Shown here: positions 6,176 to 7,622 of the stretch, piece after piece | How the letters are laid out: the number at the start of each line of letters is the position of its first letter | How positions within the stretch are numbered: position 1 is the stretch's first letter | Origin: Actinomycetota bacterium | Lineage (GTDB): Bacteria; Actinomycetota; Actinomycetes; Actinomycetales; Microbacteriaceae | Reading direction: 5' to 3' | DNA length: 7,622 nt | NCBI GenBank assembly: GCA_009702405.1 | Contig: WLIC01000021.1 | Location: forward strand, 1-7,622 | The notes under the pieces: generated by a model | What the model was told of the DNA's origin: nothing | Databases searched by the model: none | Seen by the model: the letters and a program-made list of their open reading frames with translations, nothing else | Program-made: the position numbers and the translations under genes

Positions 6176-7117
6176 AAGTTTGAAAATAACTGCAGCTAAC
6201 AACGATGCTAAAACAGCGGCTAACAAACTAGCAACCAGTGCTTGTGAATGTTCTAGTTCATGATCCTTGAAGACAATGTCATTGACTAAAAATGCAACAG
6301 TAAAGCCGATGCCACCAAGAACCGAGATGCGAGCATAGTCAGCTAAAGCTAAAACCTTTTCACCTGATTTTCTAACCAAGAGTGATCCAAGCCAGGCACC
6401 AAAGGTAATACCAACTACTTTTCCTATTACTCTTAGCAAAATAGCAAAACCAACAACACTGCTCACAACTTCAACAACAGTGAGATTCACTTCAACCGCT
6501 AAAGCACTAAAAGCAAATAGTGGCAGAACAAGATATGCAACCCAAGGATGAATCATGTCTTCAAGGTTCTTGGTGTATTTAGTTGGAATAAGCATTCCTA
6601 AGAGAGCAGATCCTGTTACCAGTGCTCCAGTTTGAATTGGCGCTCCTAAGAAGAGTGCGATAACTACTATCGCCAAAATGTCATCTATGATGGCAAAAGC
6701 CATTAGGAACTGCCTTGAACCTTTTGGCATTGTGGTCGCAAAAATACTGAAGACAGCAAGTGCGAAAGTTATATCGGTTGCCATCGGTATGGCCCAGCCA
6801 CCACGAGCAATACTGTCTGAGGCTGTAACCAGGTAATAGATTCCAGCTGGAACAAGAGCTCCCATAATGGCAGCCAACAGGGGAACTAATAATGCTTTAC
6901 GGTTCTTGAATGTTCCTTCGGTTAGTTCTCTTTTGAGCTCTAACCCAACTAAGAAGAAGAACAGGCAAAGTAAATACTCACTGACTTGATGCAGTGCTCC
7001 AAGATCATGAACTAGCGAAGCTGTTGCAGGTAGGTTAGCCAGGATAAGACCTGCTACCCCTGCCAATACAAGCAATAGCGCTGCATTGCGCTCAACTTTG
7101 ATAAACCTCAACAACAT
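6161..7117 (-). CDS. nhaA: NhaA-family Na+/H+ antiporter, short form
   Basis: A 318-residue inner-membrane antiporter of the NhaA family, which exchanges Na+ for H+ in pH and salt homeostasis. Diagnostic motifs are LVGLELKREL (56-65), GWAIPMATDITFAL (107-120), MAFAIIDDILAI (139-150), HPWVAYLVLPLFAF (190-203) and IGKVVGI (231-237). They supply the counterparts of E. coli T132/D133 (T113/D114), D163/D164 (D145/D146) and K300 (K233). The protein is about 70 residues shorter than E. coli NhaA (388). From remembered sequence, about 48 residues covering helices VI-VII and pH-sensor His225 are absent after residue 155, and the N-terminal beta-hairpin is reduced. The frame is intact, so this looks like a genuine short form. 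It is first in the cluster. The ATG at 7117 sits 6 nt after a TAGGCT -10 box, fitting a leaderless start; TTG codons 2 or 3, preceded by AAGGG, are alternatives. Confidence 0.9.
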   Translation of the reverse strand: MLLRFIKVERNAALLLVLAGVAGLILANLPATASLVHDLGALHQVSEYLLCLFFFLVGLELKRELTEGTFKNRKALLVPLLAAIMGALVPAGIYYLVTASDSIARGGWAIPMATDITFALAVFSIFATTMPKGSRQFLMAFAIIDDILAIVVIALFLGAPIQTGALVTGSALLGMLIPTKYTKNLEDMIHPWVAYLVLPLFAFSALAVEVNLTVVEVVSSVVGFAILLRVIGKVVGITFGAWLGSLLVRKSGEKVLALADYARISVLGGIGFTVAFLVNDIVFKDHELEHSQALVASLLAAVLASLLAAVIFKLRKRS

Positions 7118-7129
7118 CCCTTAAGCCTA
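7118..7129 (-). promoter_or_regulatory. Leaderless promoter (-10 box) of the nhaA operon
   Basis: On the minus strand TAGGCT (7124-7129) is followed by 6 nt and then the ATG at 7117, the spacing expected when transcription starts at the start codon. AAGGG directly abuts the ATG, too close to act as its Shine-Dalgarno site. It could serve the TTG at codon 3 (7109-7111) if an upstream leader exists. No clear -35 box is seen. Confidence 0.5.
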
Positions 7130-7143
7130 TGGTTGGTTAGGCT
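7124..7143. repeat. Inverted repeat formed by two face-to-face -10 boxes
   Basis: AGCCTA (7124-7129), 8 bp, then TAGGCT (7138-7143) form a perfect 6-bp inverted repeat. Each arm is also the TANNNT -10 box of one of the two divergent genes. RNA polymerase bound at one promoter would cover the other, so mutual exclusion or use as an operator is likely. Confidence 0.5.
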
Positions 7144-7149
7144 GGCATG
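7138..7149 (+). promoter_or_regulatory. Probable leaderless promoter of the DMT transporter gene
   Basis: TAGGCT (7138-7143) is followed by 6 nt and a GTG at 7150-7152, in frame with and directly after the ATG at 7147. By the spacing seen at the other two promoters, the mRNA would begin at the GTG. No convincing Shine-Dalgarno site lies upstream of either codon. Confidence 0.4.
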
Positions 7150-7622
7150 GTGCCTAAAACCAATGAAGTCGGACGTCCCGGCAAATCCCGTAGCTGGCTG
7201 TTCAACTACTTTGGGGCAGGACTTATCTGGGGTTCATCGTTCCTCTTCATTGAGTTCGCCAACCAATCGTTACCACCCATAGGGGTTGCCTTCTGGAGAT
7301 GCCTATTTGGAGCACTTACCCTGTTGGCCATACTGATCTGGCGCAAAATAAGTCTTCGTAGAGACGGCAAGATGCTGGCGCTCAGTTTCGTTGTTGGATT
7401 ATTTAATACAGCTATCCCTTTTGCACTATTTGCATTTGGTGAACACCATGTTTCCTCTGCATTTGCTGGCATGGCAAATGCTGTGACACCGATAGCAACT
7501 GTGATTGCACTGCTAACTGTTTTTAGAGGTGAGAAGGTTTCCAGAAACCAGTTGATTGGTTTAGGTGTTGGTGTTCTAGGTGTGATCACTTTGATTGGAG
7601 CATGGCAAGGAATTGAAACTGA
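7147..7622 (+). CDS. EamA/DMT-superfamily transporter, N-terminal part (cut by window edge)
   Basis: An open frame with no stop before the window end encodes the first 158 residues of a drug/metabolite transporter. Complete family members have about 290-300 residues and ten helices in two EamA repeats; this fragment covers the first repeat. Hydrophobic segments lie at about 18-36, 45-65, 76-96, 103-125 and 136-153. Family marks are GLIWGSSFLF (25-34), the FWRCLFGALTLL helix (49-60), the AGMANAVTPIATVIALL helix (107-123) and GEKVSRNQLIGLGVGVLGV. The cytoplasmic start is basic (GRPGKSRS). Members export or import small metabolites such as amino acids; the substrate cannot be read from this part. 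The ATG at 7147 gives the longest form, but the GTG at 7150 better fits a leaderless start. It diverges from the nhaA operon across 29 nt. Confidence 0.88.
   Translation, partial: MVPKTNEVGRPGKSRSWLFNYFGAGLIWGSSFLFIEFANQSLPPIGVAFWRCLFGALTLLAILIWRKISLRRDGKMLALSFVVGLFNTAIPFALFAFGEHHVSSAFAGMANAVTPIATVIALLTVFRGEKVSRNQLIGLGVGVLGVITLIGAWQGIET

Noticed and set aside
7109..7114. TTG codons 2 and 3 of nhaA as the true start, using AAGGG as Shine-Dalgarno
   Set aside because: Codon 3 would have good 6-nt spacing, but the -10 box sits only 6 nt before the ATG, so the mRNA probably lacks the AAGGG. Kept only as an alternative in the nhaA entry.
7206..7589. A 127-residue open frame on the minus strand
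   Set aside because: It lies antisense to the DMT transporter fragment, whose plus-strand translation has clear family motifs and membrane helices. The minus-strand translation shows no recognisable domain, so it is a shadow frame.

Overview
The window suggests an actinobacterium of moderate to low GC, probably a small-genome aquatic lineage (freshwater Microbacteriaceae-like or acI-like). This is an inference from three things: TANNNT-type -10 boxes placed at leaderless starts, several TTG start codons, and tightly packed genes whose products resemble actinobacterial families. Nothing here fixes the taxon.

Layout from left to right. (1) Positions 44-2068, minus strand: a large secreted protein made of three diverged beta-sandwich-like repeats, a glycine-rich linker and a C-terminal Ig-like domain. 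(2) Positions 2069-2215: a divergent intergenic region with several palindromes and promoter-like elements. (3) Positions 2216-3064, plus strand: an alpha/beta hydrolase with a complete catalytic triad. (4) Positions 3061-7117, minus strand: a compact four-gene cluster read in the order NhaA-type Na+/H+ antiporter, ADP-ribosylglycohydrolase, DUF1295 membrane protein, membrane-anchored PQQ-type sugar dehydrogenase. The first two genes overlap by 4 nt (TTGA), and the later gaps are 47 nt or less. (5) Positions 7147-7622, plus strand: the start of an EamA/DMT-family transporter that runs off the right edge.

The hydrolase and the sugar dehydrogenase converge and overlap by 4 nt; both stop codons lie inside one short hairpin. 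The NhaA operon and the DMT gene diverge from a gap of only 29 nt. Their -10 boxes (TAGGCT on each strand) face each other as an inverted repeat, each exactly 6 nt before a start codon. The hydrolase has the same arrangement (TAGCCT, 6 nt, ATG), so three transcripts here look leaderless.

Functionally, the four-gene cluster pairs membrane ion and redox functions (antiporter, DUF1295 protein, periplasm-side sugar oxidation) with a de-ADP-ribosylation enzyme. I see no sequence proof that they work in one pathway. The NhaA is short: compared from memory with the E. coli protein, it lacks roughly 48 residues corresponding to helices VI-VII and also the N-terminal beta-hairpin, while keeping the ion-binding aspartates. 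I found no rRNA, tRNA, CRISPR array, insertion sequence or phage feature. No stretch over 300 bases lacks a gene.
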